NCBI GenBank assembly: GCA_002482545.1
Contig: DLGF01000006.1
Coordinates: 134,418 to 198,417 of the forward strand
Reading direction: 5' to 3'
DNA length: 64,000 bases
Origin: Sporomusaceae bacterium UBA7701
GTDB lineage: Bacteria; Bacillota; Negativicutes; Sporomusales; UBA7701
The notes below the pieces were generated by a model. The model was not told the DNA's origin. It worked only from the letters and a program-made list of their open reading frames with translations, and searched no databases. Below are positions 53,856 to 61,975 of this stretch, one piece after another; the first letter of the stretch is position 1, and each line of letters starts with the position of its first letter. The translations under genes were made by a program, and so were the position numbers.

Positions 53856-54776
53856 ATGAATTACGAAGCTGTTTTCAACCAAGTAGCCATCCTCTGCATC
53901 ATGATCCTGGTAGGCTATTATGCATGCAAGCGGGATATCCTGAACCGGGAGGCCAACCAGAAGCTCTCGGATCTGCTTCTCAGCATCACCCTTCCCTGTA
54001 TGATCCTGACGTCTTTTCAGTTCGACTTTTCCGCCGCCGTATTGTATGATGCGGGCCGTATCCTGATTATCGCCAGCCTCATTCACCTCTTCTCCGCCGG
54101 CGTAGCCAAAGCGCTGTACAAAAAGTCCCCCTGGCAAACCGCCAGCGTTCTGCGCTTTGCCACGATCTTTTCCAACGCCGCTTTCATGGGTTTTCCCGTA
54201 ATCGACAGCCTCTATTCGCAGATCGGGGTATTCTATACCGCTATCTATGTCGTTGTCTTTAACCTCTTCGCCTGGTCCTACGGCGTTGTTTTGTTTACCG
54301 GTCAAAAAGACTGGTCCAGCTTGAAAAGCTCTCTCCAAAACCCCGGAATCGTTGCGACGATCGTCGGCCTGATCCTTTATGCGGCTTCCGTCAGGCTCCC
54401 TCTGCCGCTGTTCAAGGCCCTGAATCTGGTGGGCTCGATGACAACACCGCTGTCGATGCTGATCATCGGCACATTGCTGGCCCAGGCGGATTATAAGGAT
54501 CTGTTCCGCGGCAGGCATTTGCTTTCCGGCATTGCCATAAGGCTGCTCGGCCTCCCCCTGCTGCTTTTTGCCATTCTGCATTCCCTGGACATTACGGGGG
54601 TAGTGGCCAACGTGCTGGTCCTGGTCACAGCCATGCCGGCTGCGGCCATAACGGTTATCTTTGCTGAAAAACATCAGGCCGATGCACTGTTGGCGTCCCG
54701 GTTCGTGGCCCTGTCCACGCTCCTCTCCCTGGTAACCCTGCCTGGCCTGATCCTGTTTTTGTCGGCAGTTTCCTAG
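53856..54776 (+). CDS. AEC-family (auxin efflux carrier-like) transporter
   Basis: A 306-residue protein with ten membrane helices. The paired half-repeats begin VAILCIMILVGYYACKRDIL and, in the second half, LNLVGSMTTPLSMLIIGTLLA, both typical of AEC permeases such as MleP and MdcF. It probably transports an organic acid such as malate or malonate. The frame extends upstream to 53766, but CGAGGTACT precedes the ATG at 53856. Confidence 0.9.
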   Translation: MNYEAVFNQVAILCIMILVGYYACKRDILNREANQKLSDLLLSITLPCMILTSFQFDFSAAVLYDAGRILIIASLIHLFSAGVAKALYKKSPWQTASVLRFATIFSNAAFMGFPVIDSLYSQIGVFYTAIYVVVFNLFAWSYGVVLFTGQKDWSSLKSSLQNPGIVATIVGLILYAASVRLPLPLFKALNLVGSMTTPLSMLIIGTLLAQADYKDLFRGRHLLSGIAIRLLGLPLLLFAILHSLDITGVVANVLVLVTAMPAAAITVIFAEKHQADALLASRFVALSTLLSLVTLPGLILFLSAVS

Positions 54777-54791
54777 CTCGCCTGCGCGTGT

Positions 54792-54821
54792 AAAAACCAC
54801 TGTTCCCACAGTGGTTTTTTT
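54792..54821 (+). terminator. Terminator of the AEC transporter gene
   Basis: AAAAACCACTGT-tccc-ACAGTGGTTTTTTT. Confidence 0.95.
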
Positions 54822-54844
54822 GCTTTTTCCGCAAGCCGGAGCGG

Positions 54845-55153
54845 TTAAAAGGTTCGCATACTCGGCTGTTTTTTATCGCTGAGCGTCCGGTAATAATCCT
54901 CCAACTGAACGTCCAGCGTGGCGGTCGCCGTCAGGATTTCGCCGTCGGCATACTGCTTGTCGTGCATCAGGCCTTGGAGCGTCTGGCGAAGGGCCGCCAC
55001 TTGCTGCTGAACCTGGTGTAGACCCTGCATGGAGCCAGTCGCCGCGCCTTGCATACCTTGCACTTGTCCTACGTCTCCCCGGCCGCCTCCCGCCTGCTCC
55101 TGCAGGCCCCGGGCATCCGGAATAAGCTGATCGGGGGTATTGGATTGATTCAT
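54845..55153 (-). CDS. Spo0E-like protein with altered signature
   Basis: A 102-residue protein. The C-terminal half resembles the Spo0E aspartyl-phosphate phosphatase family: VAALRQTLQGLM, then DGEILTATATLDVQLEDYY. The family signature SQELD is replaced by TATLD, so phosphatase activity on Spo0A-type response regulators may be lost. The N-terminal 50 residues are Gln/Gly-rich and extra compared with the usual family length. AGGAGGATA precedes the ATG. It hints at a spore-forming host. Confidence 0.65.
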   Translation of the reverse strand: MNQSNTPDQLIPDARGLQEQAGGGRGDVGQVQGMQGAATGSMQGLHQVQQQVAALRQTLQGLMHDKQYADGEILTATATLDVQLEDYYRTLSDKKQPSMRTF

Positions 55154-55426
55154 GGCTATCCTCCTATTTTCTGTAGTGCACTGCGCGGGAATTCCCCGGC
55201 AGCGCCGGTCCTTTTCCGGTCGGTAGCCTTAGTAGGCGGCATCTCCAGCCGATTACATCGCTCATATCGAACGCCTACGGGCCGGCGGCTTCGGACACAT
55301 GGAGCGGATTTTCAGCAAGGATGCACCTCCCTTCCTATCGGAGATAGTATTCGTAATCCCGGGCGCCAGTATGCCCATCCCGTGCTTTCAGGTTGCCAGG
55401 CCGCCGGATCGGTTCCGGTTTGCCGC
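55154..55426. other. Intergenic region between the Spo0E-like and CBS genes
   Basis: No confident gene. A minus-strand 18-codon frame at 55262-55318 (TTG start seven bases after GGGAGG) is possible but short. No known riboswitch could be matched. Confidence 0.4.
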
Positions 55427-55460
55427 AAAATAAAGAAGCTATCCCTTACGGCATAGCTTC
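55427..55460 (-). terminator. Terminator of the CBS-ACT gene
   Basis: GAAGCTAT...ATAGCTTC on the minus strand followed by TTTATTTT. Confidence 0.8.
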
Positions 55461-55472
55461 GTAGCGGATTTC

Positions 55473-56123
55473 TCACGGATTGCCGATCTGAACGACATGC
55501 TGCACGGGATAGCCGGCCGCCGTCAAGCGTTCGCTGATCAAAGCGGTATCCTGGCTGTCGGCTCGGATGACCATCTGAAATTTCCCGTCCGGCAAACGGT
55601 GGGTGGCCATACTGAGGATATTGATGCCAAGGTCTCTGAATACCTTCGAAACATCGTGCAGTACGCCTATTTTGTCGCCACATTCAAGGGTCAGGCGGGT
55701 GCGGCCCTCCGGCAAGCCCATGATATCCACCAGGCATTTGAATATATCCGTTTCGGTGATCACCCCGGCGACTCCGCCGGCGGCATCGACGACCACCAGG
55801 CCGCCGATCTTGTTGGTGTACATGGCCAGCGCGGCCTCCTCGATGGTGGCGTCATCCCTGATGGTGATGACGGCCTTTTTCATAATATCCTTGACCTGCA
55901 GCTTGCCAAGCAGATAATTGAGTTCAAACACCGAGAGGGTCGTAGCGGGAGACGGCGACACTTCGCGCAAGTCCCGGTCGGTGACGATGCCCACCAGTTT
56001 TCCGTCTTCCACCACCGGCAGGCGGCGGAATTTATTGATTTTCATAAGGCTGAAGGCATCCGCGATGGCCGTATTCGGGGGAACGGTCACCGGTGAAGGC
56101 GTCATCCGGGCAGAAACAAACAT
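55473..56123 (-). CDS. CBS-pair and ACT domain protein (AcuB-like)
   Basis: A 216-residue protein. Two CBS domains fill residues 7-135 (RRLPVVEDGKLVGIVTDRDL and GGLVVVDAAGGVAGVITETDI). An ACT domain follows near 140-216 (LECGDKIGVLHDVSKVFRDLGINIL). This is the AcuB-like architecture, a presumed sensor of adenine nucleotides (CBS) and amino acids (ACT). It lies 33 bases after livF on the same strand, so it may report on branched-chain amino acids taken up by Liv. Confidence 0.9.
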   Translation of the reverse strand: MFVSARMTPSPVTVPPNTAIADAFSLMKINKFRRLPVVEDGKLVGIVTDRDLREVSPSPATTLSVFELNYLLGKLQVKDIMKKAVITIRDDATIEEAALAMYTNKIGGLVVVDAAGGVAGVITETDIFKCLVDIMGLPEGRTRLTLECGDKIGVLHDVSKVFRDLGINILSMATHRLPDGKFQMVIRADSQDTALISERLTAAGYPVQHVVQIGNP

Positions 56124-56156
56124 CCTCTATCGCTCCTTTTTATCATTTTAAGGTTG

Positions 56157-56861
56157 TCAGCCGCCAAGATAGGCTTTGCGGACCGACTCGCTATCGGCCA
56201 ATTCCCGGGCTGTGCCGGCGAGAGTAATCCGCCCGGTCTCCAGCACATAAGCCTGGTGGGCAATCGAAAGCGCCATGTTGGCGTTTTGCTCGACCAGCAG
56301 GATGGTCGTGCCGCCGGCGTTGATTTCCCGGATAATCGCGAATATTTCCTTCACCAGCAGCGGCGCCAGCCCCATGGAAGGCTCATCCAGGAGCAGGAGC
56401 TTGGGCCGGCTCATCAGGGCCCGGCCCATCGCCAGCATCTGCTGCTCGCCTCCGGACAAGGTCCCGGCCAGTTGGGCCCGGCGCTCGGCCAGGCGGGGAA
56501 ACCGCCCATAGATCTTTTGGATGTCTTCGCGAATCTCTTTGGCGTCCGAACGGATATAGGCCCCCAATTCAAGATTTTCCAGCACCGTCAGGTTGGCGAA
56601 AATCCGCCGTCCTTCCGGAACTTGCGATATGCCTTTTTTCACAATATCCTGAGCCGGCACCCCGGTCAGCCTAGCCCCCTCAAATTCCACCGAACCGGTT
56701 TTGGGATTCAGCAACCCGGAGATGGTCCGCAGAATCGTGCTCTTGCCGGCGCCGTTGGCGCCGATGAGGGTGACGATCTCCCCTTCCCGGACCATGAGGC
56801 TTACGTCTTTGATGGCATGAATTCCGCCATAGTAGACGTTGACGGTATCAACTTTGAGCAA
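56157..56861 (-). CDS. livF: Branched-chain amino-acid ABC transporter ATPase LivF
   Basis: A 234-residue ABC ATPase. Walker A is GANGAGKST, the signature TLSGGEQQML and Walker B LLLLDEPSMGL. It begins at TTG 56861, nine bases after GAGGAGG and two bases past the livG stop; the longer open frame runs back through livG in another frame. It pairs with LivG to drive uptake by LivJHM. Confidence 0.94.
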   Translation of the reverse strand: MLKVDTVNVYYGGIHAIKDVSLMVREGEIVTLIGANGAGKSTILRTISGLLNPKTGSVEFEGARLTGVPAQDIVKKGISQVPEGRRIFANLTVLENLELGAYIRSDAKEIREDIQKIYGRFPRLAERRAQLAGTLSGGEQQMLAMGRALMSRPKLLLLDEPSMGLAPLLVKEIFAIIREINAGGTTILLVEQNANMALSIAHQAYVLETGRITLAGTARELADSESVRKAYLGG

Positions 56862-56862
56862 A

Positions 56863-57630
56863 TCAATGCACCTCCTCGCCCAGGTAAGCCTCGACAACCC
56901 GCGGGTTGCTCCTGATTTGAGCCGGCGTGCCCTGGGCGATGACGCTTCCGTAATCCAGCACATAGATCCGCTCGCAAACTCCCATGACCAGGCTCATATC
57001 GTGCTCAATGAGCAGGATCGTCAGGTTGAATTCCTGCCGGATCCACCGGATCATGCTCATGAGCTGCTGCGTTTCCTGGGGATTCATCCCCGCCGCAGGC
57101 TCGTCGAGCAGCAGGAGCCTGGGCTGCGCCGCCAGCGCCCTGGCGATCTCCAGGCGGCGCTGCTCGCCATAGGGCAGATTTCTGGCAATTTCATCCCGCC
57201 GATGGGCCAACTGGAAAATGTCCAAAAGAGTGAGCGCCTTTTGTTCGATTTCATCCTCTTCCCGGAAATACCGTCCGATCCTCAGGACCGCTTCGGCCAG
57301 ACCATATCGAACATGAAAGTGATAGGCAATTTTGACATTGTCCAGCACAGACAGTTCGCTGAACAGCCGGATGTTCTGAAAGGTTCTGGCTATGCCGCGC
57401 TGGGTGATCTGATAGGGTTTCAGGCCCGCCAAACCGGCTCCGTCAAATTCGATCCGCCCCTCGGTAGGGGCGTACACGCCGGTCAGCAGGTTGAACACCG
57501 TAGTTTTGCCGGCTCCGTTCGGCCCAATCAGGCCGATGAGCTCGCCGGGGGCTATGATGGTGTTGAAGTCGGAGACAGCCTTCAGGCCGCCGAATATCTT
57601 CGATAATTTAGTTACCTTGAGCAGCGCCAC
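56863..57630 (-). CDS. livG: Branched-chain amino-acid ABC transporter ATPase LivG
   Basis: A 255-residue ABC ATPase. Walker A is GPNGAGKTT, the signature LPYGEQRRLEIARAL and Walker B LLLLDEPAAGMNP. The PTEGRIEFDGAGLAGLKPYQI stretch is typical of LivG. It starts at GTG 57630 after AGGAGGAG and overlaps the end of livM by 23 bases, a sign of translational coupling. Confidence 0.95.
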   Translation of the reverse strand: MALLKVTKLSKIFGGLKAVSDFNTIIAPGELIGLIGPNGAGKTTVFNLLTGVYAPTEGRIEFDGAGLAGLKPYQITQRGIARTFQNIRLFSELSVLDNVKIAYHFHVRYGLAEAVLRIGRYFREEDEIEQKALTLLDIFQLAHRRDEIARNLPYGEQRRLEIARALAAQPRLLLLDEPAAGMNPQETQQLMSMIRWIRQEFNLTILLIEHDMSLVMGVCERIYVLDYGSVIAQGTPAQIRSNPRVVEAYLGEEVH

Positions 57631-58570
57631 GGCGTTCTCCTCCTGTCAGCCGGCTGAATATCCTGAGACTGATTTCCTTGCTGCCGAAAAGCCCCTGCGG
57701 CCTGAACAGCATCAGAACGATCAGCAGCAGCGCATAGATGATCATGCGGATTTCGGGATAGTCGGCCATATAAGCCGAAATACCTGTCAGGGCAATGACG
57801 CCGACAATCGAACCGGTCATGCTGCCTAATCCGCCCAGGACGACCATTGTCAAAATGTCAAAGGACTGCATGAAGGTAAAAGAAGTAGGATGGGCCATAT
57901 AAAAATTATGGGAGAAAAGTGCCCCCGCCACCCCGGCGAAGGCCGCGCCGATGGTGAAGGCCAGTACCTTGTACTTGGTGGTGTTCACCCCCATGGCTTC
58001 GGCCGCGATTTCATTTTCCCGGATGGCGATGCAGGCCCGCCCGTGGGTCGAGTTGACAAAGTTCTTGATAAAAAACAGCGTAAACAGCATGAGCAGGAAA
58101 GCCCAGGTGAAGTTGGTGTACTTGGGGATTCCCATGAAGCCGGAAGCGCCGCCGACATAGGAAATATTGAGGATGGTGATGCGGATAATCTCCCCCAGTC
58201 CCAGTGTGGCGATCGCCAAATAGTCGCCGCTCAGCCGGAGCGTCGGCAGGCCGATCAGAAAACCGAGCAGCGCGGCAGCCAGCCCGCCTGTCAGAATCGC
58301 CACCAGAAACGGCAGCCCCAGTTTGACCGTCATGATTGCGCTCATATAGGCGCCGATGGCCATAAACCCGGCATGGCCGATGGAGAACTGCCCGGTAATG
58401 CCGTTTATCAGGTTCAGGCTGGTGGCCAGGATAATGTAGATGCAGACCCGGATAACATTCAACTGCCAATAGGGCGGAATGATGTCAGCCAGGATAAGTC
58501 CCTCCAGCAGGGCATAAAGGGTCAACCCGCAGGCGAGCGAAGCAAGATCGGTTTTCGTCTGGATTCTCAT
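57608..58570 (-). CDS. livM: Branched-chain amino-acid ABC transporter permease LivM
   Basis: A 320-residue permease with about nine membrane helices. NLINGITGQFSIGHAGFMAIGAY is the LivM hallmark, and the EAA-like loop ENEIAAEAMGVN lies near residue 195. AGGTGACGGGC places the start at the ATG at 58570 rather than a GTG three codons upstream. The gene lies between livH and livG. Confidence 0.95.
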   Translation of the reverse strand: MRIQTKTDLASLACGLTLYALLEGLILADIIPPYWQLNVIRVCIYIILATSLNLINGITGQFSIGHAGFMAIGAYMSAIMTVKLGLPFLVAILTGGLAAALLGFLIGLPTLRLSGDYLAIATLGLGEIIRITILNISYVGGASGFMGIPKYTNFTWAFLLMLFTLFFIKNFVNSTHGRACIAIRENEIAAEAMGVNTTKYKVLAFTIGAAFAGVAGALFSHNFYMAHPTSFTFMQSFDILTMVVLGGLGSMTGSIVGVIALTGISAYMADYPEIRMIIYALLLIVLMLFRPQGLFGSKEISLRIFSRLTGGERRGAAQGN

Positions 58571-58579
58571 GCCCGTCAC

Positions 58580-59476
58580 CTACACTTTCTCGCGGATATT
58601 TTTGCCGAGCAGGCCGGACGGCTTGAACAGCAAAATTGCGATCAGAATGGCAAACGCCGCCGCGTCGCGGAAGGTGGACGAAATGAAGCCGCTTACCAGC
58701 GCCTCGACGACTCCCATGATCACCCCGCCGAGCATCGCGCCGGGAATGATGCCGATTCCCCCGAGCACTGCCGCGACGAAGGCTTTGAGGCCCGGCATAA
58801 TCCCCATCAGCGGGTCGATGGAGTTGTAGTAAATTCCTACCAGCACCCCGGCGGCGGCGGCCAGCCCCGAACCAATGCCGAAGGTGAAAGAAATGACCTG
58901 GTCGACATTGATCCCCATCAGCCGCGCCGCATCGGTGTCATAGGACACAGCCCGCATGGCCCTGCCGATTTTCGTACGTTGGACGATATAGGTGAGCAGC
59001 ACCATGAGCGCCAGAGCAACGGCCAGAATAACGATTTGCTGGCTATTGACGACGATCCCGCCGAAGGTATAGATCCGGGCCGGGAATACGGCCGGGAAGG
59101 TTCGCGGCTGCGGCGTGACGGCGAGAATGCCGCCGTATTCCAGCAGCAAGGATACGCCGATAGCCGTGATGAGTACGGCAATTTTGGGAGCATGGCGGAG
59201 CGGCCTGTAGGCCAGCCTTTCGATAACGATCCCCGTCACGGCCGCCACTGCCATAGCGGCCAGCAGCGCCGGGAAAAAGGACAGCCCCAGGATGCTGGTG
59301 CAGAAAAAACCGACATAGGCCCCCAGCATATAAATGTCGCCGTGGGCGAAGTTGATCAGCCTGATAATGCCGTAGACCATGGTGTATCCCAGCGCAATGA
59401 GCGAGTAGATACTGCCAAGGGATACCCCGTTGATCAGCTGCTGGACCAGTTGTTGAGCAAACGAATTCAGTTCCAT
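58580..59476 (-). CDS. livH: Branched-chain amino-acid ABC transporter permease LivH
   Basis: A 298-residue permease with eight or nine helices. ELNSFAQQLVQQLINGVSLG at the start, GYTMVYGIIRLINFAHGD in the first third and DTDAARLMGIN in the EAA loop are typical of LivH. AAGGAGGGGA precedes the ATG at 59476; the open frame further upstream has no ribosome site. It follows livJ after a spacer carrying a hairpin. Confidence 0.95.
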   Translation of the reverse strand: MELNSFAQQLVQQLINGVSLGSIYSLIALGYTMVYGIIRLINFAHGDIYMLGAYVGFFCTSILGLSFFPALLAAMAVAAVTGIVIERLAYRPLRHAPKIAVLITAIGVSLLLEYGGILAVTPQPRTFPAVFPARIYTFGGIVVNSQQIVILAVALALMVLLTYIVQRTKIGRAMRAVSYDTDAARLMGINVDQVISFTFGIGSGLAAAAGVLVGIYYNSIDPLMGIMPGLKAFVAAVLGGIGIIPGAMLGGVIMGVVEALVSGFISSTFRDAAAFAILIAILLFKPSGLLGKNIREKV

Positions 59477-59590
59477 GGTTCCCCTCCTTAGCTTGTATCC
59501 CGGACGCCCCGGCTGGAGCGAAGCGCTGCGTTTATCCACTAAACCTCTTCCGGGTTCTGGGTATATGACCCTCTGGACACCCGGCACGGG

Positions 59591-59620
59591 AAAGGGGATA
59601 AGACTGCCGCCTTACCCCTT
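59591..59620 (-). terminator. Intercistronic hairpin between livJ and livH
   Basis: AAGGGGTAAG and CTTATCCCCTT pair on the minus strand, enclosed by a wider CGGCAC/GTGCCG pairing. Lacking a T-run, it probably protects the livJ message and lowers expression of livHMGF relative to the binding protein. Confidence 0.7.
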
Positions 59621-59637
59621 CACACCCCGTTGTGCCG

Positions 59638-60801
59638 TTAGGGGTTTACCTTCTCCCGGAAAACCTGCTTGCCATCCTTCAGCTCGATTACGACCGCGCT
59701 CTTAACCGGGTCGTGCTCGGCATTGAGCGTTATGACCCCGGACACTCCCTGCAGATTCTGGGTTTGAGCCAGCGCTTCCTTAATTTTGACCGGGTCGTCG
59801 CTGTTGGCCCGTTTGATCGCGTCGATCAGCATCACGGCGGCGTCATAACCAAGAGCGGCCAGCGCGTCGGGGGATTGATTGTACTCTTTTCGATAGGCTT
59901 CCACAAACTTTACGACCCGGGGGTCCTTATCTTCCGATGAATAGTGGTTGCTGAAATAACCATTATTTAAAGCGGCAGCGCCGGCAATCTCCACCAGCTT
60001 GGGCGAATCCCAGCCGTCACCGCCCAGCAGGGGAACCGTGATGCCCAGTTCACGGGCCTGCTTGGCGATCATGCCGACCTCCTGATAGTAGCCGGGGATA
60101 AAGATAACCTCGGGGTTAGTCGCCTTGATCTTGGTCAGCACCGCCTTGAAATCCTGCTCTTTGGCCAGATAAGCTTCCTTGGACACAATCTGGCCGCCGG
60201 CGGCGACGAACGCCTTCTCAAAGAATTCGGCCAGCCCTTTGGCGTAGTCCGAGCTATTGTCGATATATACGGCCGCGGTTTTCGCCTTTAGGCTTTTGCT
60301 GGCGAAATTGGCCATAACCGTTCCCTGGAAAGGATCGATAAAGCAGGCCCGGAAGGCGAAATCCTGAACTTTTCCGCCATCGACGGTTATCTTCGGATTG
60401 GTGCCGGTCGGCGTAATAAACGGAACTTTGTTCTCGTGAGCGATTTTGGACTGGGCCAGGGTGTTGGAACTCGTCACCGGTCCCAGCACCGCCTTGACTT
60501 TATCTTGAGTGATCAGCTTGGTCGCTGCGTTCACTGCCTCGGACGCTTCCGATTTGTTATCGGCAACAACCAGGGAAAGCTGCTTGCCGAGTATGCCTCC
60601 TCCCGTGTTCGCCTCCTTGAACGCCAGTTTAATCCCATTGACCGCCGATTGGCCGAAAGTGGCCACACCGCCGGTCATTTCAAAATTTGCGCCAATTTTC
60701 AGCTCCTTACTGTCGGCTTTTTCGCCACAACCGGCAACCAGCAAGGAAAGTACGGCAATAATGGCCACAAGTGCCAGGGGAATCATCGACTTCTTAAACA
60801 T
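59638..60801 (-). CDS. livJ: Branched-chain amino-acid ABC transporter substrate-binding lipoprotein
   Basis: A 387-residue type I periplasmic-binding protein. The lipoprotein signal peptide ends LLVAGC with Cys25 as the lipid anchor. Core blocks include IGANFEMTGGVATFGQSAVNGIKLA and LGGDGWDSPKLVE, as in LivJ/LivK-type proteins for Leu, Ile and Val. AAGGAGGAG precedes the ATG. It is the first gene of livJHMGF and has a long structured leader with a terminator. Confidence 0.94.
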   Translation of the reverse strand: MFKKSMIPLALVAIIAVLSLLVAGCGEKADSKELKIGANFEMTGGVATFGQSAVNGIKLAFKEANTGGGILGKQLSLVVADNKSEASEAVNAATKLITQDKVKAVLGPVTSSNTLAQSKIAHENKVPFITPTGTNPKITVDGGKVQDFAFRACFIDPFQGTVMANFASKSLKAKTAAVYIDNSSDYAKGLAEFFEKAFVAAGGQIVSKEAYLAKEQDFKAVLTKIKATNPEVIFIPGYYQEVGMIAKQARELGITVPLLGGDGWDSPKLVEIAGAAALNNGYFSNHYSSEDKDPRVVKFVEAYRKEYNQSPDALAALGYDAAVMLIDAIKRANSDDPVKIKEALAQTQNLQGVSGVITLNAEHDPVKSAVVIELKDGKQVFREKVNP

Positions 60802-60890
60802 GCAAACTCCTCCTTATTTTTCGCTAAAACATACCATGGTCCCAAAGCTGAGAATCCACGCATCCCCTCCTTTCGCGAGTCCTGTCAGAT

Positions 60891-60938
60891 AAAAAAAAAG
60901 TCCAGCTCGAAGGCTTACCACTCCTTCTCGCAAGAACT
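60891..60938 (-). terminator. Attenuator-type terminator in the livJ leader
   Basis: AGTTC/GGACT, GC/GC and GAAGG/CCTTC stack into one imperfect stem followed by nine T residues on the minus strand. It lies about 90 bases before livJ and about 60 bases after two further strong hairpins. Confidence 0.7.
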
Positions 60939-61166
60939 GTCATTGTTCCGTCCGGGCAGCTTTTTCCAAAGCGTTTAGCTGCCCGCGTTATTCTATTAGC
61001 TAACCGGTTTCCATCCTGCAGCGGACCTCTGGGTCCGCTGCCTGCAGAATCCAGAAAGGCCTGCAGCCTTTTCCCATAATTAATTTACACTAATTTTTAA
61101 TTATTTCGAATATTTTAATATAATTGTTTATTTAAGTATTTTATTGGAGGACATTAGTCTACTATT
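60939..61166 (-). ncRNA. Structured livJ leader of unknown class
   Basis: On the minus strand, after an AT-rich promoter stretch (61075-61166), come GCAGCGGACC...GGTCCGCTGC (about 61018-61041) and CGGGCAGCT...AGCTGCCCG (about 60953-60985), then the attenuator. The arrangement suggests conditional termination. It does not match a T-box, SAM, lysine or glycine riboswitch by eye. Confidence 0.5.
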
Positions 61167-61349
61167 TCATGACGAATAGCTATTGTATTCGTCGTAGTAA
61201 TCCGGATTCCTTCTTTCCTTTTTTTTGTTTTTATTTATTTTCTTAAAAAGAAACGCCGTCAAAACGATATGTTTTAACGGCATTTTTCTTTTTTTGCCAG
61301 CATAGAATCTAGTCCAGTATACTTTTACACCCGGAAGGGGGAGGTTTCG

Positions 61350-61871
61350 ATGGACCAGGATCATCCGCAACTGCTGCCCGATCCTTATCCGGCTCCCAAA
61401 GTCCTTGGCGAAAATGACTGCTACGCCAAGCTTCTGCTCCATGATTACGCCGGCATATCCGGGGAACTGACAGCGATCAGCCAGTATATCTATCATTATC
61501 TCACCCTCTATTGCAGCCACCCCGAAGTGGCCCGGACGGCGCGTATGATCGCCATAAATGAAATGCACCATCTGGAACTGCTGGGCAAAACCATTCAGTT
61601 GCTCGGAACGCCCCCCGTTATCTGCTGCGCCAACCGCCAGGGCGTCCAATTCTGGGACGCCAGATTCGTATATTACGGCAATGACTTGTATGACCAACTG
61701 ACCGCCAATATGAAGCAAGAAATGGATGCCCTCCGCAATTACCGGAATCATCAGCGGGATATCCATGATCCCTTTATCCGGGAACTCTTGGACCGGATCA
61801 TTCTCGATGAGGAACATCACTTGCGCCTCTTCTCCCAATATAGGGATGAGTTATGCCGTAAAGCTTATTGA
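61350..61871 (+). CDS. Ferritin-like di-iron/manganese protein
   Basis: A 173-residue protein predicted to form a four-helix bundle. Metal-binding residues appear in SGELTAISQYIYH, INEMHHLELL and LDEEHHLRLF (E...ExxH...ExxH). It is close in style to rubrerythrin- or Mn-catalase-type ferritin-like proteins of anaerobes, with no rubredoxin domain. GGAAGGGGGAGG precedes the ATG. A strong terminator follows. Oxidative-stress protection or a spore-coat role are both possible. Confidence 0.85.
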   Translation: MDQDHPQLLPDPYPAPKVLGENDCYAKLLLHDYAGISGELTAISQYIYHYLTLYCSHPEVARTARMIAINEMHHLELLGKTIQLLGTPPVICCANRQGVQFWDARFVYYGNDLYDQLTANMKQEMDALRNYRNHQRDIHDPFIRELLDRIILDEEHHLRLFSQYRDELCRKAY

Positions 61872-61883
61872 GCGCCCAAAAGC

Positions 61884-61916
61884 AACAGACCTGCGGCCAG
61901 CCGCAGGTCTGTTTTG
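61884..61916 (+). terminator. Terminator of the ferritin-like gene
   Basis: AACAGACCTGCGG-ccag-CCGCAGGTCTGTT followed by TTG. Confidence 0.92.
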
Positions 61917-61975
61917 TCGTGGCATCACTGGGCTCAGGCGCACTGTCAACTCAAGGAGCGCCCCTGCCGCAGAAA

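Noticed and set aside
55262..55318. 18-codon minus-strand frame with TTG start after GGGAGG
   Set aside because: Too short, non-ATG start, Arg/Pro-rich peptide without recognisable features; kept only as a remark.
55154..55426. Possible SAM-like or cyclic di-GMP aptamer suggested by CCTGGCAACC and GGGAGG strings
   Set aside because: The order and pairing of conserved elements do not fit either class, and no gene is suitably placed downstream.
57890..59491. 533-residue plus-strand open frame
   Set aside because: It is antisense to livM and livH; composition is a His/Gln/Asp-rich mirror of membrane-helix codons.
61167..61838. 223-residue minus-strand open frame
   Set aside because: It is antisense to the ferritin-like gene, which has ExxH motifs and a strong ribosome site.
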